A stretch of 64,000 nt of DNA from Micromonospora sp. WMMD1082 (lineage in GTDB: Bacteria > Actinomycetota > Actinomycetes > Mycobacteriales > Micromonosporaceae), in assembly GCF_029626175.1 (NCBI RefSeq), contig NZ_JARUBM010000002.1:2931001-2995000 (forward strand), given 5' to 3'. The position numbers were made by a program, and so were the translations under genes. The number at the start of each line of letters is the position of its first letter. Position 1 is the first letter of the stretch. The notes beneath the pieces are model-generated. The model saw only the letters and a list, made by a program, of their open reading frames with translations. It made no database searches and had not been told where the DNA came from. Shown here one piece after another: positions 27,752-35,735 of this stretch.

Positions 27752-27954
27752 CCTCGATGTACGACCCCGCGAGCCCGTCCCTCCTCGCCGGCATGGCGTC
27801 GGTGATCGTCGAGCGACACCAGGACGGCGGTACCTGCCAGCAGTGCACGGCCGACGGCTGCACGCAACGTGCCTGGGCGGAGCCGATCCTGACCCAGTGG
27901 CGCGCCGAGCGCCGAGCGTGGATCGCCGAGCACGACCGACGATCCGGCCGCTAG
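27748..27954 (+). CDS. Small Cys-containing hypothetical protein
   Basis: A 68-residue soluble protein, TTG-free, starting GTG at 27748 and overlapping the membrane-protein gene by four bases. It contains ERHQDGGTCQQCTADGCTQRAWAE, with a CxxC and a third Cys four residues on (C-x2-C-x4-C), then an Arg/Trp-rich tail. A metal-binding or redox role is possible. Unrecognised; likely cotranscribed with the small membrane protein under the GntR operator. Confidence 0.65.
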   Translation: MTSMYDPASPSLLAGMASVIVERHQDGGTCQQCTADGCTQRAWAEPILTQWRAERRAWIAEHDRRSGR

Positions 27955-28216
27955 CGGGAGTGCCATGGACCCTCCCGCACCCGGTCACTCACAGACCAGG
28001 CGGGCCGCACTCGCGCTCGGCGAGGAGGCCGACAACGCCGACATCATGGGGTGGGCACAGCTCAGGCATCTGCCCCCCCGCTTGCGATAGTTCGTCACCG
28101 TCGTCTGGACACCGAGGTACGCCGCCACATCCACTGCCCGCGACCCTTGGCAAGGATTCCCCTTCGGCGCAGGACACTAGGTGGCAACGGGTCAGCAAGG
28201 GAGGAGGATTGAGGGC

Positions 28217-28663
28217 ATGGACGGCAGAAGGTCCAGCATCGTGACCTCGGCTGGAACACGCCTGGGGCGCGTCGCTTCGGTTGCGTTGTTGCTCGCCGCT
28301 GCCTACGGGATCGCGCTCGTTGTCGCGGGTTTCGTCGCCCCGGCCTATAACACGGCGACAACGTCGGCCTCCTCGGGTGAGACCACGCATGGGTCGGACA
28401 CGATCGTGGGTGCGAACGGCATCGGCGCCGCGTTCGTACTCGGCGTGCCGCTGCTGGCGACTGTCCTTGTCGGGTGCGCGCTGTGGGTGCGCTCCGCCCC
28501 GTCCGCGTGGGCGTTGACCGGGCTTCTGGCTGTGCTCAATCTCCTGGCGATGGCGTCCATCGGTCTCTTCGTGCTTCCCGTCACTGCGGCCCTGGTAGTT
28601 GCCTGTAGCGCGCGCCGACGGCAGCCGAAGCAGCAGAACCCAGTCTCGGCGGAAACCCCCTGA
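28217..28663 (+). CDS. Small multi-pass membrane protein
   Basis: A 148-residue protein with hydrophobic segments at about 20-42 (VASVALLLAAAYGIALVVAGFV), 72-95 (IGAAFVLGVPLLATVLVGCAL) and 101-135 (long, possibly two helices), and a basic, Gln-rich C-terminus (ARRRQPKQQNP). The ATG at 28217 follows GAGG. I do not recognise the family. It stands alone before the tRNA cluster. Confidence 0.65.
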   Translation: MDGRRSSIVTSAGTRLGRVASVALLLAAAYGIALVVAGFVAPAYNTATTSASSGETTHGSDTIVGANGIGAAFVLGVPLLATVLVGCALWVRSAPSAWALTGLLAVLNLLAMASIGLFVLPVTAALVVACSARRRQPKQQNPVSAETP

Positions 28664-28874
28664 GCTGGAGTCATTCCTCTGCAACCGAGATGGTCCGCCT
28701 GGTTCGCTGGCCGGGGACGAAGGGTGTAGCCGCAGGAAGTTACCGGAGCGGCGAGCATGATCGGCGGCAGCCTCGCGCCGTGCGATCTACGTGCGATGGG
28801 TGGCGGCGATCATCGGCCAGGAGGGGTCAAGCACGGGCAACAGCGATCGACGCGGCTGGGTACCAAAGCAAGAT

Positions 28875-28900
28875 CCCCACCTGCGTTTCCGCTGGCGGGG
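28875..28900 (-). terminator. Terminator of the tRNA cluster
   Basis: CCCCACCTGCG and CGCTGGCGGGG form a stem with two mismatches and a TTTC loop (in plus-strand terms), 27 bases beyond the tRNA-Phe 3' end on the minus strand; the minus-strand transcript then reads ATCTTGCTTT. Confidence 0.5.
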
Positions 28901-28927
28901 ACCTCTGTAGCCCGGCGAAAGGCTATG

Positions 28928-29001
28928 TGGCCAGGGGCGGGGTCGAACCGCCGACCTTCCGATTTTCAGTCGGACGCTCGTACCAACTGAGCTACCTGGC
29001 C
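28928..29001 (-). tRNA. tRNA-Phe (GAA)
   Basis: On the minus strand a 74-nt cloverleaf starts GGCCAGGTAGCTCAG and ends with the paired CCTGGCC plus discriminator A. The anticodon loop reads CTGAAAATC (anticodon GAA). The T-arm GGTTCGACCCC is standard. CCA is not encoded. Confidence 0.96.
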
Positions 29002-29104
29002 GTGCTGCTCGGGCTCATGCTACCCGGCCTGCGGGATCGCCGCCCGGAGGGTCACATGCCCCGATACGCGGAACGCCGCGCGAGGTGCGCGGCGTCAGCG
29101 CTTG

Positions 29105-29178
29105 CGGTCCTGACGGGACTTGAACCCGCGACCTCCGCCTTGACAGGGCGGCGAGCACTCCAACTGCTCCACAGGACC
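29105..29178 (-). tRNA. tRNA-Asp (GTC)
   Basis: On the minus strand the 74-nt gene starts GGTCCTGTGGAGCAG and closes with CAGGACC plus discriminator G. The anticodon loop CTGTCAA gives GTC; the T-arm reads GGGTTCAAGTCCC. It lies between tRNA-Glu and tRNA-Phe. Confidence 0.96.
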
Positions 29179-29212
29179 TTGCTGATGGTGCATCCGGCCT
29201 TGAGCCGGACCG

Positions 29213-29285
29213 TGCCCCCAACGGGATTCGAACCCGTGCTACCGCCTTGAAAGGGCGGCGTCCTGGGCCGCTAGACGATGAGGGC
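29213..29285 (-). tRNA. tRNA-Glu (TTC)
   Basis: On the minus strand the 73-nt gene starts GCCCTCATCGTCTAG and ends TGGGGGC plus discriminator A. The anticodon loop CTTTCAA gives TTC. It is the first of the three co-oriented tRNA genes (Glu, Asp, Phe), a common actinobacterial order. Confidence 0.96.
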
Positions 29286-29439
29286 GGCCCCGCCATCATT
29301 GCACACTCGCAACGTTGAACGGACTTGCTCCCATCCGGCCCCGCCGGAGGCTTCGAAAGCATACGTGATGTGGCACCGGTCGACAAAACCGGTATGGCCG
29401 TAGCCACAACGCCCCGAAGAAGACGAGGTCAGGACCGGT

Positions 29440-30225
29440 CTAGGCGAGTCTGGTGACGCCGTGGTCACGCTTCAGGCCGGCGATCAACTTCGGGCAGGCG
29501 GCGAGGGTGGCGGCCCGGTCACCGCCCCCGTCGTGCAGCAGGACCACCGCGCCGGGACGGGCGGCCCGCTTCACCCGCTTCTCGATGGTGGCCGCGGTCG
29601 GCTTGGCCCAGTCCTTCGGGTCGACCGTCCAATGCAGCGACCGCATGTCGAGCTGCTTGGCAACCTTCACCACCTCGGCGGTCCACCGGCCGCCGGGCTG
29701 CCGGTAGAACGGCACCTCCGCATCGGGCACCGCCCGCCGGATTTCCCGGGTCGTGCGGACCAGATCGGCGCGGATCTCGGCGACCGGACGCCGACCCAGA
29801 TCGAGGTCATGGTTCCAGCTGTGGTTGCAGAGCTGATGGCCCTCCCGGACGATCCGCCGGACCAGCTCCGGGTGCTTGCGGACCTGCGTACCCACCACGC
29901 AGAAGGTGGCGGTGACCTTGGCCGCCTTCAGGCGGTCCAGCACCTTCGGCGTCCAGGCCGGGTCCGGGCCGTCATCGAAGGTGAGGGCGACCTTCCCGGT
30001 ACCCGTGGTGCGGACCAGACCGGCCGGCAGCTTGGCCGGCAGTGGCCGCAGCGGCGGCACGGTGCGGGTCGGCGAGGGTGCGGGCGACGGCTCCGGCGGC
30101 AGGGCGGCCGACGGGGGCGGGCTGGACGGGCCGGCGGCCTCGGGCGGGCTGTCGCCCGCACCACAACCGGTGACGAGCAGGACAACCAGGCCCGTGAGGG
30201 ACGCAAGCAGGGCACGATGGCGCAT
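29440..30225 (-). CDS. Polysaccharide deacetylase (NodB-type) lipoprotein
   Basis: The 261-residue protein has a lipoprotein signal (ASLTGLVVLLVTGC), a Pro/Ser linker, and a NodB carbohydrate esterase 4 domain: VALTFDDGPDPAWT with the metal-binding Asp pair, HSWNHDLDL with two metal-binding His, YRQPGGRWT, and VVLLHDGGGDRA with the catalytic His. It would remove acetyl groups from peptidoglycan or chitin-like glycans at the cell surface. The gene follows the tRNA cluster; it probably has its own promoter. Confidence 0.92.
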   Translation of the reverse strand: MRHRALLASLTGLVVLLVTGCGAGDSPPEAAGPSSPPPSAALPPEPSPAPSPTRTVPPLRPLPAKLPAGLVRTTGTGKVALTFDDGPDPAWTPKVLDRLKAAKVTATFCVVGTQVRKHPELVRRIVREGHQLCNHSWNHDLDLGRRPVAEIRADLVRTTREIRRAVPDAEVPFYRQPGGRWTAEVVKVAKQLDMRSLHWTVDPKDWAKPTAATIEKRVKRAARPGAVVLLHDGGGDRAATLAACPKLIAGLKRDHGVTRLA

Positions 30226-30357
30226 CGTTCGCTCCCGAGAAGGGGTTCGGGGTACGCGGACCCCCCGACGCTAGTTCACCCGATTTGGGTGGACCGACGG
30301 CGGGTCAGGATGCGAACGCCCTGCGTGTGGGCCGAGCGGTCAGGAAGCGGCGGGCGG

Positions 30358-31287
30358 TCAGGAGGCGGCCGGGCGGTCCACCGAATCCCGGACGGCGATG
30401 GCCAGCGAGACCGCTGCGGCCAGATCGGCCGGCCGGACCACCCCGGCGGGCAGTGTCTCGACCGGCCAGCCCGGCCCGGCCGCGAGCACCAGCAGCGGCC
30501 GGCGCGGCGCGGCGAGTACGGCGGTGAGTTGTGCCGGATCGGCGGTGGCCCGGGCGTGCGACCAGAGCACCACGACGGCCGGACCGGTCCGGTGGATCGC
30601 GTCGAGCAGCGCCGCCACCGGCACCCGGGCACCGAGCATCCGGTAGCTGACGCCCGCCTCGGACAGCGCCGCCGCCAGCGCCTCCAGCGGCAGGCTGTGC
30701 TGCTCCTCGTCGGTGCAGGAGAGCAGGATGCGGGGCGGCCCGTCGGTGGGGTGGGCCATGGCGGTCGCGGTGAGTGCCGCCGAGACGCACCGGGACAGCA
30801 GGTGCTCCACCTCGATGAGTACGCCGGTGGCGGCGTGCCGTTCACCGATGCCGGCGAGCACCGGACGCAGCAGCCGGTCCCAGGTGGCGATCACGCCGTC
30901 GGTGGCGATGGTCCGGGAGATCGTCTCGCCGATCGCCGCCGCGTCCAGTCGCATGGCGGCCCGGGCCAGACCACGGGCCGCCGGCCCCGCCCGACCGACC
31001 GGGATGGTCGTGCCGCCGCCGTCGCGGGACCGGGTGACGCCGGCGGTGGGGAGGGTGTCGGGTGCCTGCCGGGCCCAGCGGGCCGCCGCCGCAGGGCTGA
31101 TCCCCTCGGCGGTGAGCCGCCGCATCACCTCCAGCCGGGCCAGGTCGGTGGGGGTGTAGCGCCGGTGGTGGCCCGGTACGTGCTGGCTCGGCCCCAGGCC
31201 GTACCGCTGATGCCAGGTGCGCAGGGTGGTCACCGCGACCCCCAGCCGCCGAGCGACGACGCCGGCGCTCAGCGCCTCATCGGCCAC
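30358..31287 (-). CDS. MerR-type regulator with B12-binding domain (CarH/LitR-like), variant cofactor site
   Basis: A 309-residue regulator with an N-terminal MerR helix-turn-helix (SAGVVARRLGVAVTTLRTWHQRYG, HRRYTPTDLARLEVMRRL) and a cobalamin-binding module. In CarH the photosensor residues are W131-H132, E141-H142 and H177 (Thermus numbering). Counting along the chain, E161-H162 match E141-H142 and H197 matches H177, but W131 becomes H151 and H132 becomes A152. The B12 motif ExHxxG reads E195-Q-H197-S-L-P200. Start is GTG at 31287 behind GGAGCGG, overlapping idi by 11 bases. It is the last gene of the carotenoid operon and should control it, perhaps by light. Confidence 0.88.
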   Translation of the reverse strand: MADEALSAGVVARRLGVAVTTLRTWHQRYGLGPSQHVPGHHRRYTPTDLARLEVMRRLTAEGISPAAAARWARQAPDTLPTAGVTRSRDGGGTTIPVGRAGPAARGLARAAMRLDAAAIGETISRTIATDGVIATWDRLLRPVLAGIGERHAATGVLIEVEHLLSRCVSAALTATAMAHPTDGPPRILLSCTDEEQHSLPLEALAAALSEAGVSYRMLGARVPVAALLDAIHRTGPAVVVLWSHARATADPAQLTAVLAAPRRPLLVLAAGPGWPVETLPAGVVRPADLAAAVSLAIAVRDSVDRPAAS

Positions 31288-31867
31288 CCGACCGCTCCGA
31301 CGCGTCGCCTGCGGGCAGCCCGGCCGGTTCCGGTGGGTGCAGCAGCCGGTCCAGCACGCCGCCGAGCCACGGCGCGTAGCCATCGGGGTCGCGTTCGATC
31401 GCGGTGGCCAGCTGATCCGGGTCCGCCCAGCGCAGCTCGGCGACCTCCGTCGGTTCCGGGTGCAACGGCCCGTCCGGGCGGAACTCGCCGCGCAGGACGT
31501 GGTCGTACTCGACCTCGATCCGCCCGGTGGCCGGATCCTCGGCACGGTAGACGTAGACGCCGACCTCGCGCAGCGGCACCGGGCCGACGCCCAGTTCCTC
31601 CGACAGCCGCCGGTTGGCGGCCTCGGCCAGTGCCTCACCTGGCTGTGGATGCCCGCAGCAGGAGTTGGCCCAGCGCAGCGGGAAGCGGGTCTTCGTCGCG
31701 GCGCGTCGCTGGAGCAGCACCCGACCGTCCGGCGCCACGAGCAGTACGGAGAACGCCCGGTGCAGCTGGCCGGGCGGCTGGTGGGCGTCGGCGACCGTGG
31801 CCTCGCCGACGGGTCGACCCGCGTCGTCGACCAGCTCGACCAGGTGGCCTTCCCGAGACTGCGGCAT
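31277..31867 (-). CDS. idi: Isopentenyl-diphosphate delta-isomerase, type I
   Basis: Interconverts IPP and DMAPP, the C5 units for carotenoids. The 196-residue product shows LVELVDDAGRPVGEA, the Nudix-like core RFPLRWANSCCGHPQPGE with the active-site Cys, and EVEYDHVLRGEF with the metal-binding/catalytic Glu. I favour the ATG at 31867 since AAGGA is eight bases upstream; the ATG at 31876 is too close to that site. It lies 55 bases after crtI and overlaps the regulator gene. Confidence 0.93.
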   Translation of the reverse strand: MPQSREGHLVELVDDAGRPVGEATVADAHQPPGQLHRAFSVLLVAPDGRVLLQRRAATKTRFPLRWANSCCGHPQPGEALAEAANRRLSEELGVGPVPLREVGVYVYRAEDPATGRIEVEYDHVLRGEFRPDGPLHPEPTEVAELRWADPDQLATAIERDPDGYAPWLGGVLDRLLHPPEPAGLPAGDASERSGGR

Positions 31868-31922
31868 CAGCGCCATCCTTCGTTCGCGGCCACGGTGCTC
31901 CGCTGCGCCTCGCTGGTTGCGC

Positions 31923-33443
31923 TCACCGGCTCCTCCTCCCGGTGATCCGGCCTCCGCCGGCGGCCCGGCCGTCCCCGGTGATCCGGGCGGCGGCGAGCTT
32001 GCCGGAGATGAGCACCATCGGGACGCCGACGCCCGGCTGGGTGCCCGAGCCGACGAACACCACGTTGGCCAGTGACCGGTGCAGGTTGGACGGCCGGAAC
32101 GGGCCGGTCTGGAACAGGGTGTGCGCGGAGGCGAACGGCGTGCCGGCCGCCATGCCCTGCTCGGCCCACTCTGCCGGGGTGACCGCCCGCAGCACGTCGA
32201 TGCCCGCGCCGAAGCCGACGTATCCGCGTTGCTCAAGGGTGGTGACGAGCTGGTCGGCGTAGCGGGCGGTGAGGTCGCCGCGCCAGTCGAACGGCGCCCG
32301 GTCGAGGTGGGGCACCGGCGCCAGGACGTAGTAGGTGTGCCGGCCGGCGGGGGCCACCGCCGGATCCGTCCGGCTCGGGTTGGTGACCAGCAGGGACGGG
32401 TCGGACATCAGCTCCCCACGCCGGATGACCTCGTCGAACGTACGCTTCCAGGCCCGCCCGAAGTGGATGTTGTGGTGGGCGATGCGGCGATATTCCTGGG
32501 TCGAGCCGACGTGCAGGACGACGCAGGAGGGTGAGTAGGTCAGGCGGCGGGTACGGGTCGGCGGAAGCAGGTCGCGGTAGGCCACCGGCAGGTCGGGGTT
32601 GAGCACCACCGCGTCGGCGGGGACGAACTCGCCGTCCGCGGTCACTACCCCGGTGGCCCGGCCGTACGCGGTCTCCACCCGGGTCACCTCGGTGCCGTAC
32701 CGGATCTTCACGCCGTGCTTCTCGGCGGCGCCCGCCAGCCCCCGCGAGACCGCGTGGACGCCGCCGCGCGGGAAGTAGACCCCGGCCACCGAGTCGAGAT
32801 ACGCGATGACCGCGTAGATGGCCAGCGCGTCGTGCGGGGCGAGGCCGGCGTACATCGCCTGGAAGGAGAAGATCCGCCGGGTGCGTGGGTCCCGGAAGAA
32901 CTGGTCGATCTTGGTTTGCAGGCGCCGGAAGGCACCGGTGGCGAGCAGCTTGAGCAGGTTGGCGGTGAGCAGGTCGGTGGGCGCGTCGAGGTTGCGCTCG
33001 ATGAAGTCGGCCCGCTCCAGCCGCCACAGGTTCCGGGCGAAGTCGACGAACCGCAGGTAGCCGTCGGCCTCCCGGGGGCCGCACACCCGGGAGACCTCCG
33101 CCGCCATCGCGGCGGTGTCGGTGATCACGTTGAGCGTGGACCCGTCCGGGTAGTGGGCGCGGTAGGCCGGATCCAGCGGTACCAGATCGAGCCAGTCGGT
33201 CAGCTCCTCGCCGACCGCGGCGAGCGCCTCGGCGATGAGGTCGGGCATGGTGAGCACGGTCGGGCCGGTGTCGAACTCGTAGCCGTCGACGCTGAGCCGA
33301 CCGGCCCGCCCGCCCGGCACCGGTTCGCGTTCCAGCACGGTCACCTGCCGCCCGCTGCCGGCCAGGTGCAGCGCGCAGGCCAGACCGCCGAGGCCGGCCC
33401 CCACGACCACGACCCGATCCGTACGCCCGTCAACGGTCCGCAC
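31923..33443 (-). CDS. crtI: Phytoene desaturase
   Basis: The 506-residue FAD-dependent desaturase introduces double bonds in phytoene. Key motifs: the Rossmann fingerprint DRVVVVGAGLGGLACALHLAGSG, then PGGRAGRLSVDGYEFDTGPT, and the C-terminal FAD block FVGSGTQPGVGVPMVLISGKLAA. The GTG at 33443 follows GAGAGGTGG. It lies 30 bases from crtE, so crtE, crtI, idi and the B12-domain regulator make one minus-strand unit. Whether it stops at neurosporene or lycopene cannot be told. Confidence 0.95.
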   Translation of the reverse strand: MRTVDGRTDRVVVVGAGLGGLACALHLAGSGRQVTVLEREPVPGGRAGRLSVDGYEFDTGPTVLTMPDLIAEALAAVGEELTDWLDLVPLDPAYRAHYPDGSTLNVITDTAAMAAEVSRVCGPREADGYLRFVDFARNLWRLERADFIERNLDAPTDLLTANLLKLLATGAFRRLQTKIDQFFRDPRTRRIFSFQAMYAGLAPHDALAIYAVIAYLDSVAGVYFPRGGVHAVSRGLAGAAEKHGVKIRYGTEVTRVETAYGRATGVVTADGEFVPADAVVLNPDLPVAYRDLLPPTRTRRLTYSPSCVVLHVGSTQEYRRIAHHNIHFGRAWKRTFDEVIRRGELMSDPSLLVTNPSRTDPAVAPAGRHTYYVLAPVPHLDRAPFDWRGDLTARYADQLVTTLEQRGYVGFGAGIDVLRAVTPAEWAEQGMAAGTPFASAHTLFQTGPFRPSNLHRSLANVVFVGSGTQPGVGVPMVLISGKLAAARITGDGRAAGGGRITGRRSR

Positions 33444-33473
33444 CGGTGACCACCTCTCTGTGCCGGGAGCCCA

Positions 33474-34628
33474 TCATGCCGGCCGGTGGGTGGCTTCGAT
33501 CGCGAGACCGACCAGCGCGGCACGGGAGGTCTCGTCGACCGCGACCGTGTCGAGCGCGGCCAGCGCGTCCTCGACCCGCTCGTCGATCATCCGCTCGATC
33601 CGCCCGACCGCGCCCGTGTCGACCACGACCTCGGCGAGCCGGGCGATCTCCGGTGCGCCGGCGCGGCGGTCGGTGCCGTCGAGCGCCCGCAGCTGCGCCG
33701 GGGTGGCCAGCTCCCGGGCCAGCATGAGCAGCGCGGTCGGCTTGCCGGTGCGCAGGTCGTCGCCGGCCGGCTTGCCGGTGGTGGTCGGATCGCCGTAGAC
33801 GCCCAGCAGGTCGTCGCAGAGCTGGAACGCCTCGCCGACGGCCAGGCCGTAGCGGTTGTACGCGGTGGCCAGCGGGCTGTCGTCGCCGACGCCGGCGAGG
33901 CTGGCACCGAAGAGCAGTGGTCGCTGGACGGTGTAGCTGGCGGTCTTGTAACGGGCCACCCGGAGCGCCCGGTCGACCGACCAGTTCTCCGGATCGGTCT
34001 CGCCGAGGACGTCGAGGTACTGCCCGGCGACCGTCTCCACCCGCATCCGGTCGTAGCCGCGGCGCACCTCGACCAGCCGGTCGGCCGGGAGATCGGCTCG
34101 GGCCAGCAACTGGTCGGCCCAGACCATGCAGAGATCACCGATGAGCACTGCGACCGCCTCGCCGAAGCGGCCGGAGTCGCCGCTGCGACCGGCCGCCGCG
34201 TGCTGGGCGGCCACCGCCACGTGCGCGGTCGGTCGGCCCCGGCGGGTGGCGGAGGCGTCCATCACATCGTCGTGCACCAGCGCGAAGGTGTGCAGCAACT
34301 CCAGAGTGGCCAGCGCGGGCACCACCGGAGTGGCCGGCTCGCTGCCGCCGACCGCCCCACGCCATCCCCAGTAGGCGAACGTCGGCCGGACCCGCTTCCC
34401 GCCCGCCAGGACGCAGTCGCGCGCGGTCGCGGCGAAGCCGCCCATCGCCGCGTCGATCGAGGTCAGTGCGTCGACCTCGGCGGCCAGGAAGTCGGCCAGG
34501 GTCTCGTCGACGGCCGAGACGAGATCCCGGGTGTAGGCGGCCAGAACCTCCGCGATCGGGTCGTCGCCACCGACCGGCTGTTCAGGCACCACGCGAAGGA
34601 GGTTACCCGTTGGTCCGTCGCTGGCCAT
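33474..34628 (-). CDS. crtE: Geranylgeranyl/polyprenyl diphosphate synthase
   Basis: Makes GGPP from FPP or GPP and IPP. The 384-residue protein has the first Asp-rich motif in LVHDDVMDASATRRG and the second in QLCDDLLGVYGD, with GGKRVRPTFAYWG near the start and GKPTALLMLARELA at the end. It is long for the family (about 300-350) because of an N-terminal extension of about 30 residues. The ATG is at 34628. Its promoter must lie in the 64-base spacer shared with the divergent crtB. Confidence 0.93.
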   Translation of the reverse strand: MASDGPTGNLLRVVPEQPVGGDDPIAEVLAAYTRDLVSAVDETLADFLAAEVDALTSIDAAMGGFAATARDCVLAGGKRVRPTFAYWGWRGAVGGSEPATPVVPALATLELLHTFALVHDDVMDASATRRGRPTAHVAVAAQHAAAGRSGDSGRFGEAVAVLIGDLCMVWADQLLARADLPADRLVEVRRGYDRMRVETVAGQYLDVLGETDPENWSVDRALRVARYKTASYTVQRPLLFGASLAGVGDDSPLATAYNRYGLAVGEAFQLCDDLLGVYGDPTTTGKPAGDDLRTGKPTALLMLARELATPAQLRALDGTDRRAGAPEIARLAEVVVDTGAVGRIERMIDERVEDALAALDTVAVDETSRAALVGLAIEATHRPA

Positions 34629-34658
34629 GCCGCCGAGCGTACCCTAATGTTGCAAGTT

Positions 34659-34679
34659 GCGTCGATTGGTGCGTCGATT
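34659..34679. promoter_or_regulatory. Direct repeat in the crtE-crtB divergent spacer
   Basis: GCGTCGATT occurs at 34659-34667 and 34671-34679, 12 bp apart, in a spacer of only 64 bases between the crtE and crtB starts. A repeat at one-turn spacing is the kind of site a MerR/CarH-type regulator would use, and bound protein would block both promoters. The regulator gene is in the same operon, which makes it the obvious candidate. Confidence 0.45.
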
Positions 34680-34692
34680 AGGAGGAGGGCCG

Positions 34693-35604
34693 GTGGACCT
34701 GGATCTCGCCGCTGCCTACGAGAGGTGCCGTGAGCTGCACAGACGCCATGGCCGCACCTACTATCTCGCCACCCGACTGCTGCCCGCATGGAAACGGCGG
34801 CATGTGCACGCCCTCTACGGGTTCACTCGCTACGCCGACGAGATCGTCGACCAGACCGACGCCCTGCCGCCGGCCGAGCGCGCGGCGCGGCTCGATGACT
34901 GGGGTGGGCGGTTCGTCGCCGGGCTGCACGGCGAGCGGGTGACCGACCCGCTGCTCCCGGCGGTGCTGCACACCATCGCCGTCTTCGACCTCGACCGGGA
35001 GGACTTCGCCTCGTTCCTCAAGAGCATGGCGATGGACCTGACCGTCACGTCCTACCGCAGCTACGGTCACCTGCTGGACTACATGGAGGGCTCGGCCGCG
35101 GTCATCGGCACCATGATGCTGCCCGTCCTGGGCAGCTCCGACCCGGTGGCGGCCCGCGAGCCGGCCCGCCAGCTCGGCTTCGCGTTCCAGCTGACCAACT
35201 TCATCCGGGACGTCGGCGAGGATCTGGCCCGGGGCCGGACGTACCTGCCGGACGAGGACCTCGCCGCCTTCGGCGTGACCCGGGACGACCTGGCCGCCTG
35301 CCGCGTCGCCGGGCGGGCCACCGGGCCGGTGCGTGACCTGATCCGGTACGAGGTGACCCGCGCCCAGGCGCACTACGTCGCCGCCGCCCCCGGCGTCGTC
35401 CTGCTGGACGGCGCCTCGCAGTCCTGCATCCGCACCGCGTACCTGCTCTACGGCGGGATCCTCGACGAGGTGGCCGCCCAGGACTACGACGTCTTCGCCC
35501 GGCGGGCCACGGTGCCGCAGCGGCGTCGCCTGGGGGTGGCCGCCCGCGCCCTGCTCACCCCGGCCGGCAGCCCGGTCACCGTGCCGGGGCCGCGGCTGCG
35601 GTGA
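34693..35604 (+). CDS. crtB: Phytoene synthase
   Basis: Joins two GGPP into phytoene (squalene/phytoene synthase family). The 303-residue product shows LYGFTRYADEIVD with the first DxxxD motif, the IRDVGEDLARGRTYLP block with the second, and SYRSYGHLLDYMEGSAAVIG between. The GTG at 34693 has GGAGGAGGG upstream. It is divergent from crtE and thus completes the carotenoid set outside the minus-strand operon; no cyclase gene is in view. Confidence 0.94.
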   Translation: MDLDLAAAYERCRELHRRHGRTYYLATRLLPAWKRRHVHALYGFTRYADEIVDQTDALPPAERAARLDDWGGRFVAGLHGERVTDPLLPAVLHTIAVFDLDREDFASFLKSMAMDLTVTSYRSYGHLLDYMEGSAAVIGTMMLPVLGSSDPVAAREPARQLGFAFQLTNFIRDVGEDLARGRTYLPDEDLAAFGVTRDDLAACRVAGRATGPVRDLIRYEVTRAQAHYVAAAPGVVLLDGASQSCIRTAYLLYGGILDEVAAQDYDVFARRATVPQRRRLGVAARALLTPAGSPVTVPGPRLR

Positions 35605-35735
35605 GCGGGCCCGGTCGCGGGTCGCCGGTGACCGGACCAGCTCGCGGTGCGTCCGGTCTGCGTGTCGGCCGCCGGATCCGCGCCGGAGGGTGGGGCTGGC
35701 TGGCCGGCGGACCGATGGTGCGCGATGCTGGCGGC

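Noticed and set aside
29461..32262. A 933-codon plus-strand frame
   Set aside because: It lies opposite the deacetylase, CarH-like and idi genes and shows no domain. Shadow frame.
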